This document shows, in pieces, positions 23,878 through 36,676 of a DNA stretch of 64,000 nt. The translations under genes were made by a program, and so were the position numbers. Source of the stretch: Lingula anatina (lineage: Eukaryota; Brachiopoda; Lingulata; Lingulida; Lingulidae); NCBI RefSeq assembly GCF_001039355.2, contig NW_019775711.1:160504-224503 (forward strand), written 5' to 3'. Position 1 is the first letter of the stretch. Each line of letters begins with the position of its first letter. The notes beneath the pieces were generated by a model. It worked only from the letters and a program-made list of their open reading frames with translations. It searched no databases and had not been told where the DNA came from.

Positions 23878-25146
23878 ATGATGGGATTGTTGTTCTGCCC
23901 GAGTCTTGTTCTGGCCTTGATGGCGTGCGTCTTTCTCAGTCAACCTCAGCTGAGTCAAACTGGTAAGTGTATAGAGACCAGCTCGACATCCAAGTTCACG
24001 TACAATAGCATGTTTGCATTTCTGAGATACGATATCCATTTTCGTTTCAGCATTTTGATCTCAAAATTTGCTTGTTTGCAATAATTATAAACCTGGTTTT
24101 TATAGATATTTTTAATTCTAAGTAATTCCCAGCTTTCTGCGGAGAATGCAATCCAAGCTGCGGTATATGCCCTTCTCTTTGTTTAGTCGAGTTGCCAGAA
24201 CACTAACCCTGCAATGTTTTTTCCTGTAAACTTTTTTTTTTGCTGAAATGCATTCTTCAGGCCTAGGGAAGCCAAATTAGCTTGTTTGCTACTTCCGAGA
24301 TATAGATACCAGCTTGACATCCATGTACATGTAGAATAGCATGTTTGCAGTTCTGAGATACAGTATCAATTTTCGTCTCAGCATTTTGGTCTCAACATTG
24401 CTTGTTTGTAATAATTATGTGCTTAGTTTTCATGGATCTTTTCAATTCTAAGTCATTCCCATCTCCCCGCGGAGAAAACAATCTAAGCACGGCGTATGCA
24501 CCTTTCGTAGTTAGCATTCACAATAACCAGCTCTACCGTATGACCAGGTCTTTTCCTTACTTCGGTCTCAATTTGCTTAGTGCTAAGCGAGGGGACTCCA
24601 GGTACTATTATAATGGTCTTTGGTATGACCAGGCCATGCATGGGGATCAAACTCATGACTTCCTGCACCAAGAGCACTCTCTGTGGGTGGTCTTTTAAAT
24701 CATTTAGACATGGCGTTCAAGTCCTGACAATGTGAAAAGGATAAAACAAGCATGACCTATCTATTCAGATTGTTTGAATTTCTAAAGTATAGTATATGTG
24801 TTTTAACATAAAGTATGCCTAACATTTAAAATGCCTAGCAACATCTATTTTCAGACGGATGCAACGCTGACAGTTGCTATTATGGTGGCTGGTGCGAAGT
24901 AGATGCTGACGCACCGCTTGGCTTCAAGTGCCTTTGTCTTTATGAGTATTTCGGAGAGAGATGCGAATTAAGTAAGCAAAGTCTTTGTGACACTTACTAT
25001 CGTCCTTTGTGGGTAACAGAAAATAGTAATACTTAGTTAATTGTTAGAAAGCATGTTTACTATTGCAACAACTGATACCAGCAGATATATGCTTCATTTA
25101 ATACACTTTATCCATTAGCAATATGTCTTCTTCTATATGTAAGGAT

Positions 25147-25197
<51 letters not shown>

Positions 25198-26192
25198 GCA
25201 TCTTATTCTGAAGAGAAAGAAAAAGGCTGAGAAAAAGTAATCACAAAACAGTGTCAGGTGGCAATTCTATACAAAATGAATTCCATGGATATTAGTTGCC
25301 CTGCCTTAGTAAATGCTCAAATTATTTGAATTGGAATGTCTCAACTGAAAGAGCATGCTCAGCATTTTATAATCCTTGCAATTTCCTCATTTCAGTGTCG
25401 TGCAACAACTGCTTTAATGGCGGAACATGTGTAGAAAATACTATGAATGGTACATGGTGGTGCATTTGTCCTGAGAGTTATCACGGAACATCTTGCACTA
25501 TAGGTAAGCCGTGCCTTTCTAATACTGCATATATTGTATATCTCAGTATTAAAGGATAACAACTAATAGCACTAAGTTGTGAAGCATGCAGCAAAAGAAA
25601 TTACAAAACAAATTTACCGGCGCAAAAATTGATGCCAGAAGTAAATTCTATAGACTGATATTAAGCCATATGGCTCTAGATCTCTCTTTATAATTATAAT
25701 ACCATATTCAAACGATTATGTGGAACTCATGAAAACACGTCCTATGGTTTTAGATCTCTGTCTATTAATTACAATACAACTAACATATTCAGGTGATAAG
25801 GTGTACGTTATGAAAATGCGCCATGAAATGATGTCAATTGAGGTGGTTTAAAAAAAGTTTCAAAATTTTCATTTGCAGGGAAGTGCCAACGTACATTTTT
25901 TATTTGTTTTCAGCACAATGTGGGGAAAACGCCCACTGCGCCTCAACGATGAGTAATACTCCATTTACTGAGTTCAATGACAACTGCGATCCATTCTTTG
26001 GACATTGTGTTTGCGACAAGGGTTACAGCGGGGATGGATTCAACTGCACCGGTAAGTCTTGCGCCGCATTCAGGACAGAGGATAAACTAGTCCTCCGGTC
26101 AAATATGGCCAACTCACTTGAATACTTCCCCCTAATCTATTCAGTGTCTAGTAGTGGGTTAAACAGTCCTACTGCAAACTGTATTCAGAATG

Positions 26193-26229
<37 letters not shown>

Positions 26230-27102
26230 AGACATGGGCGAGTTAAAGAGTTTAAACAAGATATAATGGCACTCTAGCCAGCTGTAATAAATAATCTTTA
26301 TGACTAGAATTTTTAATTTCCAGTTGTGTTTATAAATAATAACTTAAGCGATTTGACGTCAGGCAATGTCTATACCAATGGAATCTAACGGGAAATTTGA
26401 GTAAAGGACTATTCATATTATATTTATATATATATTGTTTATACAGGACTGTTCATATAATTTTATTATTCTGCGTTGCTCAACATTTGATGGTAGCCTG
26501 TTAGCTGGAACATAAATAAACATTATCAAACACAAGCCGAGAAAAATGTCTTACCGTTAGCTGACCGTTGTGGGACTATATGTGACATTAACTGCCGTAA
26601 CTGCAATTTTTTTACTTTGGTCAGACAGGTAGATATTATAAGACCAGGGTTAGTGAAAACAGAAAACCAGTGACTATATATAGGCAGTACCACCTCTGCC
26701 ATTTCTAAGCATGTAATAAACACCGGCCCATCCCTGGAATTCAACTAGGCTCCTTGAATCCAAGTCATCTGACATCTTATGTAAGATACGAGAGGTTATC
26801 AACATCAGCCGTCACCACCCACCCATAGATTGGGAGGGAGTAGATGTACCTGACATTTATAAGAGGGTCGTGAGTATCAACATCTAGATGTTAGCTATGT
26901 ACTCACATCAGTCTGATGAAGGCCTACCAGGTTGGCCGAAATCTAACGGTGTGAAAGTTTGCTCGGCTTGTGTTTGATAATTTTTATTAATGACTGAATA
27001 AATTTGTTTGTATATTACTGAATGCACTATGTGCTTTAATAAAAATACGGGGTCAAGTTGTCCATTAAATATACTTCTTTTCTTTCAGAATCGACGAAAT
27101 AA
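23878..27102 (+). CDS. gene B: secreted protein with three EGF domains
   Basis: Five coding exons, every junction phase 1: 23878-23962 (signal peptide starting MMGLLFCPSLVLALMACVF), 24855-24971 (EGF type X: DGCNADSCYYGGWC..FKCLC..FGERCEL), 25396-25503 (type Y: SCNNCFNGGTC..WWCICPESYHGTSC), 25914-26051 (type Z: CGENAHC..C..CVCDKGYSGDGFNC, EGF_3-like) and 27089-27102 (tail ESTK, TAA). It predicts 153 aa with no lesion. Each EGF module has six Cys and is one exon, so exons can be lost or doubled without frame change. No membrane segment follows, so secretion is inferred. It is the best candidate for a functional member of the array. Intron 1 contains a direct duplication (about 23975-24180 against 24305-24500) and a SINE-like repeat; intron 4 contains a Penelope remnant. 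The receptor and role are unknown. Confidence 0.82.
24497..24715 (-). repeat. SINE-like repeat in gene B intron 1
   Basis: Same family as 4140-4372 and 39103-39320. The B-box-like core is on the minus strand (GAGTTTGATCCCCATGC). It lies at the equivalent position in gene C, so it was inserted before the B/C duplication. Confidence 0.6.
25145..25197. repeat. (TTTA)n microsatellite
   Basis: Thirteen or so TTTA units in gene B intron 2. The equivalent intron of gene C has an (ATTT)n run at 39773-39812. Confidence 0.95.
26193..26229. repeat. poly(A) tract
   Basis: Long A homopolymer in gene B intron 4, just downstream of the type Z exon. It may mark the tail of an old retroposon. Confidence 0.85.
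26540..26960 (+). mobile_element. old Penelope-like endonuclease remnant with hammerhead-like motif
   Basis: Degenerate GIY-YIG coding sequence (CDIN.., then TGR and KTRVSE-like words in broken frames), homologous to 41755-42190 in gene C. CTGATGA, A, GGCC, loop, GGCC, GAAA follows at 26913-26941, and TGTTAG at 26889-26894 can pair with CTAACG at 26943-26948. It sits between the type Z and tail exons of gene B. Confidence 0.65.
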
Positions 27103-27328
27103 ACACCGGGAAAACAAAATGAAAAAAAAAAATTAAAAAGGCAAATCAGGATACACAGTTTTTTGATTATTTTAATAACCAAATTTATAATAAATATTCA
27201 TTTGGACATTCATTTAAAATTATATATGGTTTGAGTATATCATTTGAAAATAAATTAATTTGGGTATTGCATTTAAGTCTTTTTACTGCTCCACTATTTG
27301 CTGCTCCACCTTTGTTTTGATATATATG

Positions 27329-27334
<6 letters not shown>

Positions 27335-27361
<27 letters not shown>
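27335..27361. repeat. poly(A) tract
   Basis: A homopolymer downstream of gene B. It occupies the position where units A and E carry the LINE remnant. Confidence 0.85.
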
Positions 27362-27364
<3 letters not shown>

Positions 27365-28139
27365 TGTCGTACTTAGGTTAAGTACGAACAGAAATGGACA
27401 TTGACGATGACTGTAATTATTGGTATATTTTATGGATATCAGAACATGTTTCGCCAAAAAGTGATTGCAGGGAGGCAGGGAGCTATCTACTTTATTGTAG
27501 TTCTAGTGGTAGTTTATACATCTGCATGTTCGGATCAACTCTGACAACGACTGTCAAACAAACCAAACCATCTTGCCGAATTATAATTTCACAAAACTTT
27601 ATAAATATATCACTTTGGTAATTCTTCTCTTCTCAATGCCCTTCAATATTGACATATAATTTTAAAAATTTTTGGATAAATATTTATTATATGTAAGGAC
27701 GGAGTTTTTATATGACTAATTTGCTTTTTTTTGCCATTTACAACTGCACTACAAAAGTCTAACTAAAAATGATGTACTATTCCACTCACATATTTGTTAA
27801 ACTGTTTTGACATGATTTAAGATAATTACAATGTTACTTAATAGGTTAAGATAGTGAGACACGTTACCAAAATCAATTTACATAAAACCTACATGTTACG
27901 AGCACAATACAAGACAATTTGCAACGGGACAAAGTCATCTGGACAACAGCATATAAACCAAAAATTATCTTGGAAAAAAAATAGCAATTGTCACTCTGAT
28001 GATTGTGTCTTTTGTTACTGCATCTGCCGATACTGTAATTTTGTCTTTTTTGTCAAAAGTAAAAGTGAACATTTTTTTGGTTTTGATTTGGTTCGTGGAA
28101 AGACATAGTCGCCAAACAGTATGGTAAAGCAAAGTTCGT

Positions 28140-29700
28140 AAACAAATATCCCTTTTCTTTAGTCATATACTGGAAGAAAGTATCCAACGCGTCATGCGGT
28201 TTCCACTATGTTTGACGTCCTTTATCAAAGTAGCACTTAAAATAACTAGGTGATGCAAATAAAATAGCTCACTGGTGCGAGAAGAATACTTTTGTTTAAT
28301 TTTTTGGCTATTATTCCAACAAATTCTCACCATCATCTAGCTGTTTAGGGATGCACAGCACACACACACACGGGCGAGAGAGAGAGGGAGAGAGAGAGAG
28401 ACCGATGCCACGGATAGAAGGATTTGTTTATTTACTCGTTTGTTTTATTTACTAAATCGACGTTGATGACTAAGTCCAAATTCGCATCCAGAATAAGCAA
28501 TGTGATCTAACGAGCATCGCTTTTCATATAGTCATATGCTGGAAGTAATTTCATATCATCCAAAGCGTCATACGGGTTTCCATTATTTTGAATTCGGACG
28601 GCCTGTATTAAAGTAGCACTGAAATCAGCTGGGTGACGCAAATAAAATAAAATAGCTAACTGGTGTGAGATGCCTTCTTTAGTTTAATGTTTTGGTTATT
28701 TTGGCTGTTATTCCATCACTGTGTCACACACGCACACACACATACACAAGCACGCACACACACACTTACACACACACGACAAAGAGAGTTGAGTTAACAA
28801 AGAGGGGGATAAAAAACTGATCGATGGCTGCCACGGATAGAAGGATATCAAATATTTGATTTAACTGAGCAATATAAATATAATATTGCAATGCTGTTAT
28901 AGACCTTAATGAACTCTGGTTGAATATTTTTTGGCTATCTCTCACTATCTTGCCCCAATCCAGTAGTTTTTGTGGCGCACAGACACAAACACACGAGAGA
29001 GAGAGAAGTGAGAAGACGTTGCATTTCCTGACACGACTTCGACGAGAAAAAAGGAGGTAAGTTTTATGTTAACTGTGAAATATTCTGATCGGTGCAATTC
29101 TGCAAATTCATGGTGATCCCCTGCACACACCGATTGTTGGCAACTAAGGAGTGACAACTCTCTCGGTGGTTCTGGAGGTGCTTCCTCTCAAATATGTGTT
29201 GTTCATGTTTGACCAGGAATCCAATGAACCTAGACGCGAACAAAGAGTGATTAATACAGGAGATGATTACCTTGGTTCAAACTTTGAACAACCGCCTTTT
29301 GAATTGTAAGAAAGGAATAATGTCATTTTCCATTTGTTGAAACTATTTCAATCATATTAAGAGGGTTTTTTTTATTTCAAGTGATTTCATCATACATTTA
29401 TCGCTACAGACTATCAAGCATACATTTACCGTTACAGACTATACATTTATTCGAAATTTATTGACATTGTACGGGCTTGGTAATGGACGCTCGTCTATCT
29501 AGCAGGTATGTTCTCCGAGACAAATGGATTATACGCTGTTCTGCTAAACGAAACACAGCTGGTATACTTACAGAACATGCAAATGAGTTGCAAAGTTGGT
29601 TTTTAAACGCACACGCTGTAAGGCAGTTGACCTTTAATGAACACACCCTAATGCTAATTGTGTGTGAATTTGGTGACATTTGATGGCGTCTTTTCAATTT
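28140..29700 (+). promoter_or_regulatory. 5' module of EGF unit D
   Basis: Carries the same landmarks as unit B, including the CA/GA tracts (28728-28790) and the conserved donor GAGAAAAAAGGAG|GTAAGT near 29054. About 600 bp present in unit B between the GA tract and the donor region is deleted at about 29005. Confidence 0.5.
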
Positions 29701-30324
29701 AATTGACATTTCCTTACATCTGTAGCCGTCACTGTGAAACGGTGGATTTGAGGGGTACCTCTTATAAATTTTACTAAATGGTATAAAATATGTATATTTT
29801 CACCACTATTTTGCATTTTTTTAACCATTAATCATGTTAGGCACGGTATCTGTTTCTAGGCACTATTTCTAACACTTTACAGCTGTGAGGTGATCATTTG
29901 TAAATAAAAGTACATGGAAATGGGGGTGGTACAACCTTTGTGACCAATGTTGTATGCTTCATTTCATACAATGTATTCATTAGCAGCGTGTCTTCTTCTG
30001 TATGTCAGACATTTTATTTATTTATTTAGTTTTAGTTTTTACTGCAAAGTGAACAGTATGTCATTTTCATTTGATGGCGCGGAGTGGCCCATTGTTAACA
30101 CACTATTCACAGCATTCACAACATTATCAACATCTTATTCTGAAGGGATAGAAAAAGGTTGAACAAAAATACGCAAAAAAGTACCAGGTTGATATTCTGT
30201 ACAAAATAAATTCCATAGATATCGGTTGACCTGCCTTATTAAATGCTCAAATTATAAGAATTGAAATATCTCAACTGAAAGAGCGCGCAAAGCATGTATA
30301 AGCCTAGCAACATCCTCATTTCAG
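29701..30324 (+). other. unit D region lacking the signal exon
   Basis: Sequence jumps from homology with the unit B upstream region to homology with gene B intron 2 (about 29947 onward). The signal-peptide and type X EGF exons are absent. Confidence 0.6.
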
Positions 30325-32257
30325 GTCCTTGCCTCATGGGTAACTGCAAGAATGGCGTAACGTGTGCAGTTAATGCTACAATTTTTTCAATCGTTGTGCA
30401 TTTGTCCCGAGGGTTATTACGAAATAGAGTGCCAAATAGGTAAGCCGGACCTTTCTAATACTGCATACATAGTGTTATATATCTCAGTACTGACAGATAA
30501 CAGGCAATAGCTCTAACTTGTGAAGCATGCAGCAAAAGAAATTACAAAACAGATTTACCAGCGCAAAAATNTACTTGATTTTGCAGTAAACCCTAGGTGT
30601 GTTTGCTATTGATACTTTGAATGATACTGAGTCCTTTGATTATAATCATAATATATAAAATTGACAGATTGCTACGAAAAGGACCCATGCAATCTCCGCG
30701 AGAGACAAATTATATTTTATTTTACTAAAAACATACCTTTTAAAACGACGAAAAATTATCCATTGCTATTGACAGAATCTGCCACACGTGCCAAGTCAGC
30801 CATTTTGTTAGAACGTATTTGACGACCTTGTCCTTCCACTGCACATTGTAAACATTGCACGAGTCATAACTAATCCAATGTAGTCTGTTTTTACACTGAC
30901 ATTTTAAAACTATCCTGAAGATATTATTCCCATTATTTTAATGAATGTACCATCTTGAAATATATATTTTCTGTGGGTAATTTATTATCCAAACGTGGCA
31001 TAGATCACTTTTTACAAGTATCATGACTTTTACAATGTTTGTAGCAACTAATTCCATCATGGTAATGATTTTACCAAATTTCTTATCCACTGGATTACTA
31101 TCATGTTTTTTTATCCAGCCTTTGTGAAACACACATTTATACAGATGATAACTGTCTAGAGGATAAGAGATTTATACCATGGATATTGTTATCCATAGGA
31201 TAGTGCTATTCTGTGTTGACGAATCCAGGCCCGGGTGATTAGGTGGAACTTATGAAAACACGTCATAAAATAACGTCCATTAAGATGGTCTAAAATGTTC
31301 AAGTAATCAGTCGCAGGCGAGTGCCAACGTACATTTATTTTATTTGATTTCAGCAAAATGTGGGGAAAACGCCCAATGTGCTTTCAGTCCGTTCAATGCC
31401 CCATTGCCTGGGAACAATGACAACTGCGATTCATTACATGACCAACATTGTGTTTGCAACGAGGGTTACAGTGGGGATGGATTTAACTGCATTAGTAAGT
31501 ATTATAGAATATTTGGATTATTGAATAGTTCTGTTTTTTTTTTTTTTTTCATTTTTTATTTTTAAGGTTTCTATTGTAAGGCACGTCAAAGGTTTGGCTA
31601 CTTACTGAGACAGAACAACGGCATTATTTTTTATAGAAAAATAATTGAACACGTGTTTTGTTACACGATCATGTTAATTTTTGTTTTTGACGCAGATTGT
31701 CTGTCATCATTACTTCACTCGTTGATAGCTAGGTGGCACCGAAAAGTAACACTAAAGACTGTAAAAAGGACCATATAAATTGGTGGTTGAAATAATAAAT
31801 AATAAAAATATAAATGATAACTTCAGCAATTTAAGGTCAGATAATGTCTATATAAAGGGGTTCTAATGAAATATTTGGGTACAAGGGCAGTATGTATTAC
31901 ATTAAGATATGAACTTATATTTACGACGTTAATGAAAGTCTGCATGTTCATACGTATTTATTATTTTGCGTAGTAAAACATTTGATATGCATTGTAATAT
32001 GTAAAAGTATTCAAAACACTGAAAGTTCCGAGGGGCTTTAAAAGCCATTATTTCCACATAATTGCAATCAATTTCATCTATTCGTAATAATCATCATTTT
32101 GGTAAAAAACAAAAAAAAAAAAAAAAAAAAAAAAACTGAAGAAATTTGTTTGTATATTACTGAATGCAATGTTCTCTGATATGAAAGCAGGGTCAAGGTG
32201 TCAATAAAACATATTTATGTTCTTACAGGATGGGTGGGATTAACAGCCAGAAAATGA
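30325..32257 (+). pseudogene. copy D: EGF gene fragment without signal peptide
   Basis: Three exons remain. 30325-30439 is a type Y EGF exon (CLMGNCKNGVTC) that is 115 bp instead of 108 and goes out of frame around the ATTTTTTC run at about 30383, so the last two Cys (CICPEGYY) lie in another frame. 31354-31494 is an intact type Z exon (CGENAQC..CVCNEGYSGDGFNC), nearly identical to that of gene A. 32229-32257 is an altered tail exon where the usual STK stop is changed (RWVGLTARK then TGA). No signal exon precedes it. It is most likely a pseudogene; the Z exon could still be used if spliced from an upstream unit. An N at 30571 marks a weak assembly point. Confidence 0.75.
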
Positions 32258-32673
32258 AATAATAAAAATATACAAGAGAGGATGCACAGTAATTTGAATA
32301 ATTTAAGAACAAAATATATAATGAATATTCATTAGAACATTCATTGAAAATTATGTCTGAATTAAGGATATCAATTGAAAATAAAGTATTTTAGGCATTG
32401 CATTTGGTTTTTTTAGTCCTCCACAATTTTCACATCTAATTTGCTTTGGCTTTTGTGATTCTAAACATAAAATCCTTGTTGTACTTAGTTAAAGTACGAA
32501 CAGGAATGGATATGAAAGACGCTGTACGGTTAATGGAACATATTTCATTTTTTTTTTCAATAACAAACAACACATTGCCTTATAGCGGACTTGCATACCC
32601 GCCATCTTGAAAATCTTTGAGAATGTTGCATCACGGGTAATGTAGTTACCGATTCTGTTGTTTACATTGTGCA

Positions 32674-34528
32674 ATGGCTGCCCGTAAAAGAGGCGGTTTC
32701 ACGTGCTGTGTGCCGGTTTGCTTCAATAATAACAAGAGCGAAAGCCACCTAAAATACTACGTGATACCCAAGAACGCAGAACTCCGACAAAAATGGCTGA
32801 AAAACATTGGACGTGCTGGAAACAAGGGGAGATTCAGCGAGTGGATACCAACTTCCGCGCACCGAGTGTGCAGTGAACATATTAAAGGAGGTAAAAAAAC
32901 GTGTCTGATCAACTGTCCCACCGAATTCCCTCTCAAGGCTATTGCTACAAGCACCCCTAGACGTCCAGTCATTAAGAGAGTCGGGGTAAATCTTCTCTCA
33001 AACGACGTTCAAAATGATAAATTGAGCGATTCTACTGTAGTAGAATCCGGGGTAGAAACAATAGATATGGACTCTTTGGAGGTCAATGGCACTTCAGTCA
33101 CTCAAGAACATGCTTATTGTTTGCCTTCAGACAATAAAACTGACCTTTTACATACTCTAAGGAAGAAAGATGCAGTTATACTAGATATGGAATCTAAAAT
33201 TTCAGCACTTCAAAATGAACTGTCTTCTGTCCAGAATAACTTGACTCGGACCATAGCCCGACTTCAAACAGCTCAGAAAGAAATGAGAACTTGGAGGCGA
33301 AAATATAATTTGGCTAATGTAAACCTGGAGCAAACCAAGTCAAAACTGAAATCAAAAACATTCAATCTTGAGGCTATTAAAAGCAAACCAGATTCCATTC
33401 GATTTATACTGGTTTTAGCAGTTATGATCATTTCATGGTCCTTTTCAAATTTCTTGAAGATGACATTAAACATCTACAGTTCTGGGGATCCACACTAAAA
33501 GATCCACACAACCCTGGACATAGAAAAAAAAGAGTCCTCACACCTCAGAATGAGTTGTTTTTGGTCCTGTGTAGGCTGAGAGTTGGATTACTGGAAGAAG
33601 ATCTAGCATACAGGTACTTTAGTACATAAATGTAACAGCTAGTATTGTATTAATTTGTTAATAGATTAATATGAAGAAGTTAGCTGGTTAGTCATTTCAC
33701 TAATTAATATAAAGAAGGTAAACAAATTTAAGAATATTTTGTCAGTAACTCATAAAATTAAATAAAAGGAAAAAAAGAAAGCTATAAACAAATGGTAAAA
33801 AAAATATTTATTTAGGATGTGCCACTATTGTTCGTTTTTATGTTTTATTCAGATTTGGTATCCATGCTTCCACAGTTTCAAGAATCTGCATCACCTACTT
33901 CGACTTCATGTATCGACGTCTACGTGATGTATCAATATGGCCCCCCAGGGATGTTGTCCATGAGTTTATGCCACAGTGCTTCAAACAGGAGTATCCAAGT
34001 ACCCGCATCATTCTTGACTGCACTGAAATCTATATTCAAACCCCCTCACACTTCCGCGTTCAGTCAGAAACCTACTCCTCATATAAGAGCCACAACACTG
34101 CAAAGGGTTTAGTTGGCATTGCTCCAAATGGGTTTATTACTTTGGTTACTGATTTAGTTCCGGGTAGAATGTCCGACAAGGAAATTACTGTGAAAAGTGG
34201 CCTTATTGATGGACTGGATGAGCAGGACTCAGTCATGGCTGACCGTGGATTTTTAATTGATGAATATCTGGCACGCAAAAAGGTGAAGTTAAACATCCCA
34301 CCTTTTTTGCAGGGCAAGGAACAGCTGTCTGTTGAAGAAGAGGATGAAGCTAGGAGTATTGCTAGATTGCGTATTCATGTTGAACGCGTGATAGACCGTA
34401 TTAAAAACTTTCGACTGTTACAGTTTGTATTTCCAAACTCCATGGCTACAGAACTGAATAAAATCTGGGTTATATGTTGTTATTTAGTAAACTTCACTTG
34501 TAAACCCATTGTTGGAGACAATGAATAA
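32674..34528 (+). CDS. ISL2EU transposase, THAP domain plus DDE domain (one frameshift)
   Basis: DNA-cutting transposase. Exon 1 (32674-33613) starts ATG (MAARKRGGFTC) and encodes a C2CH THAP zinc finger over residues 10-90 (C..C, W, HRVCSEHI), then a coiled-coil-like stretch near residues 160-225. Near 33398 the frame must shift by one base in a T run (SIRF to YTGFSSYDHF), consistent with a single-base deletion. A donor at 33613/33614 joins the acceptor at 33852/33853. Exon 2 (33853-34528) is open and holds the DDE_4 domain: catalytic Asp in IILDCTE, second Asp in VMADRGF, and Glu in HVERVIDRIK, ending GDNE then TAA. The single lesion could be mutation or sequencing error; otherwise the copy looks young. 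Confidence 0.9.
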
Positions 34529-34904
34529 ACTGAAGGGTTGACATGTAATGCAAAGAAGCTCTTGATTTTTCATCTATCTTTTACTAGGTGTTTCTAAACG
34601 TAGTATAAATTTCAACACTATGTAGTAGTTTACCAATTTTTTTTTTATTTATACTCAAAGTGAAAACAGTAATAAATGCTTCTTATGCAATCATATATCA
34701 CCAGCAGTGTATAATAATACAGATATATAAAAATATATCCAGGGCTTGACATAAGAGTATCACCCCAGCAACAGTATAGTGCTGTTAGAGCATTTATTTG
34801 AAAAGTATGTATCTGTTGTTTATAAACAAATCCACAGACTATTTACTTCTAAGATAAGATGTCTGTTTCATTTCTTGTGTTTTCTTAATCTCATGTTATT
34901 TTTA

Positions 34905-36096
34905 CTACTTGTATTTGTTTTTGCTTGAGTTTGGATAGAGCTTTCTCCCATTTTTCACTCTTTGGGTAAGAAGCTCAGGGACAATGCCTGTCAGATAACA
35001 TTTGTGAAACTTGGGTACAAGTTCATTTTGATAAAAACATTGGTCAAACAATACCCTTTGAATAAATAATTGTCCAGCAACATTTGGAAGTCTGGTTTGA
35101 TCAACCAGAAAGACCACAAAATCACACCACTGCCTGCCTGTCATACCCATTTGAACTTGAATCTGTATGTAATAGTTGTGAGCAGTGTTTATATTGAGAT
35201 TACAATCAAGAGTGTTCACATATACCATATCTTCACACCTAAATGAATACATCTTTGGGGTTTCTAAGTACTGATCACAACTTGACTGACAATCAGATTT
35301 AGCAGACACATAAAAAAGATTTTCTTTCAATGGCCAACTCTTCTAAGGTTACATTCTGCTCAACATAAGGACATTTGATTTCTAGGTTGATGAATCTGCA
35401 TGTGATTTAACAACACCGTCAACACTTGCAGCAATGAATTGATTGTTAAAGTCAATCATCACTTCACTTGGTAACACATCTACAACATTTCCACATGAAG
35501 ACATAACTATTTTATACATGTCCACTGCGACAGTTTCATACTTTTTCCCATGTTCCAGAGCTTTTAAGTTAGGTCTTGGCTGATACTGGAATATCTGCTT
35601 TAATATACCATCTGGTGGAGTGCAGTTCCGCTGTTTGTAGATGGCACCAGCTAGGGAAGCTGTTATCCTGCCTATAAGTTGATTAAAAACATAAATTATT
35701 TTTCTAGCTTTACATATGTGACAGCTTTGCAACTGAGAGTAACTTATATTATCAGCCTCTGCATCATTTGCTTGCTAATATAAATTTTAACCAACAAAAC
35801 TTTTTTTACCAATGTTTAATCAATTAAAACTATGGAAAATGCAGTTAGGACTGGATAAAAAATATAGGCATATGCAAATACAGACAAAAAGTACTCAATA
35901 TTATTGACTGAAGAATAACCTTTGCGATGTTTGAACCAATTCTCGTTGTATGCCTGCTCTCTCTCGTTGTCTCCTTTTCCACTTGGTCAATCTCATCTCT
36001 GGTCGGTTGTTTCAGTGAAGATGCATATCTGGAGCATCTCTTTTTGAATTCAATGCTTTCTAGGTCTTCTGGTACTGATGGATTTATTGGTAAGTT
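34905..36096 (-). pseudogene. ISL2EU accessory YqaJ-type nuclease, frameshifted
   Basis: Minus strand, convergent to the transposase. 36096-35920 encodes a region beginning NLPINPSVPEDLESIEFKKR after a CAG acceptor. About 35671-35382 encodes RITASLAGAIY..ALEHGKKYE..ASVDGVV. 35380-34905 encodes LEIKCPYVEQNVTLEEL, then NYYIQIQVQMGMTGRQWCDFV. These match the lambda-exonuclease-like YqaJ core (E, D, ExK). Frame breaks occur near 35385 and in an A/T run near 35325, and the N-terminal part of the protein is missing. It is probably inactive; assembly indels in homopolymers remain possible. Confidence 0.82.
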
Positions 36097-36312
36097 CTGA
36101 AATGAGGCAAGGTTATTAATTAAACATTAAAAGGCAAAGGACTGGCTTGGAGGAAAAAAAAAAAAAAAAAAAAAACATGATGTTCATTGAAAAGTGCAAT
36201 ATGTTATTCTCTAAGATTTTAAACCAGTTCCATTTATATCACAACTGCATTAAAATTCAGAATTACATAATAAATGTTCAGATGAAATTACAGGTTTACT
36301 TTTAAGGGTAAT

Positions 36313-36475
36313 GGGACAAAGACCAAATTTGCATCCAGAATAAGCAATGCGACTTACCAAGCATCGCTTTTGATATAGTCATATGCTGGAAGTATACAAA
36401 GCGTCATACGGGTTTCCATTATTTTTAATTCCGACGGCCTGTATCGAAGTAGCACTGAAATCAACTAGGTGACGC

Positions 36476-36529
<54 letters not shown>

Positions 36530-36626
36530 ACTGGTGTGAGATGCCTTCTTTAGTGTAACGTTTTGATTATTTTGGCTGTTATTCCATCACTGTGTCACAC
36601 ACGCGTGAGCACACTCATACACGCGT

Positions 36627-36676
<50 letters not shown>

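Larger units (their letters stand above)
32582..36310. mobile_element. ISL2EU-type DNA transposon, nearly complete
   Basis: Holds a THAP + DDE transposase gene on the plus strand and a YqaJ-nuclease gene on the minus strand, converging near 34.5-34.9 kb. This pair is diagnostic of ISL2EU elements. The left border, TATAGCGGACTTGCATACCCG, is placed by comparison with unit A (homology stops after ATTGCCT). A matching right inverted repeat was not found, and homology to unit sequence resumes at about 36313, so the right end is probably truncated. About 1 kb of unit sequence is missing at the site. Confidence 0.8.

Noticed and set aside
26913-26941. Calling the gene B hammerhead motif a functional ribozyme
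   Set aside because: One base departs from consensus at helix II and the cleavage triplet is not clear; reported only as a candidate.
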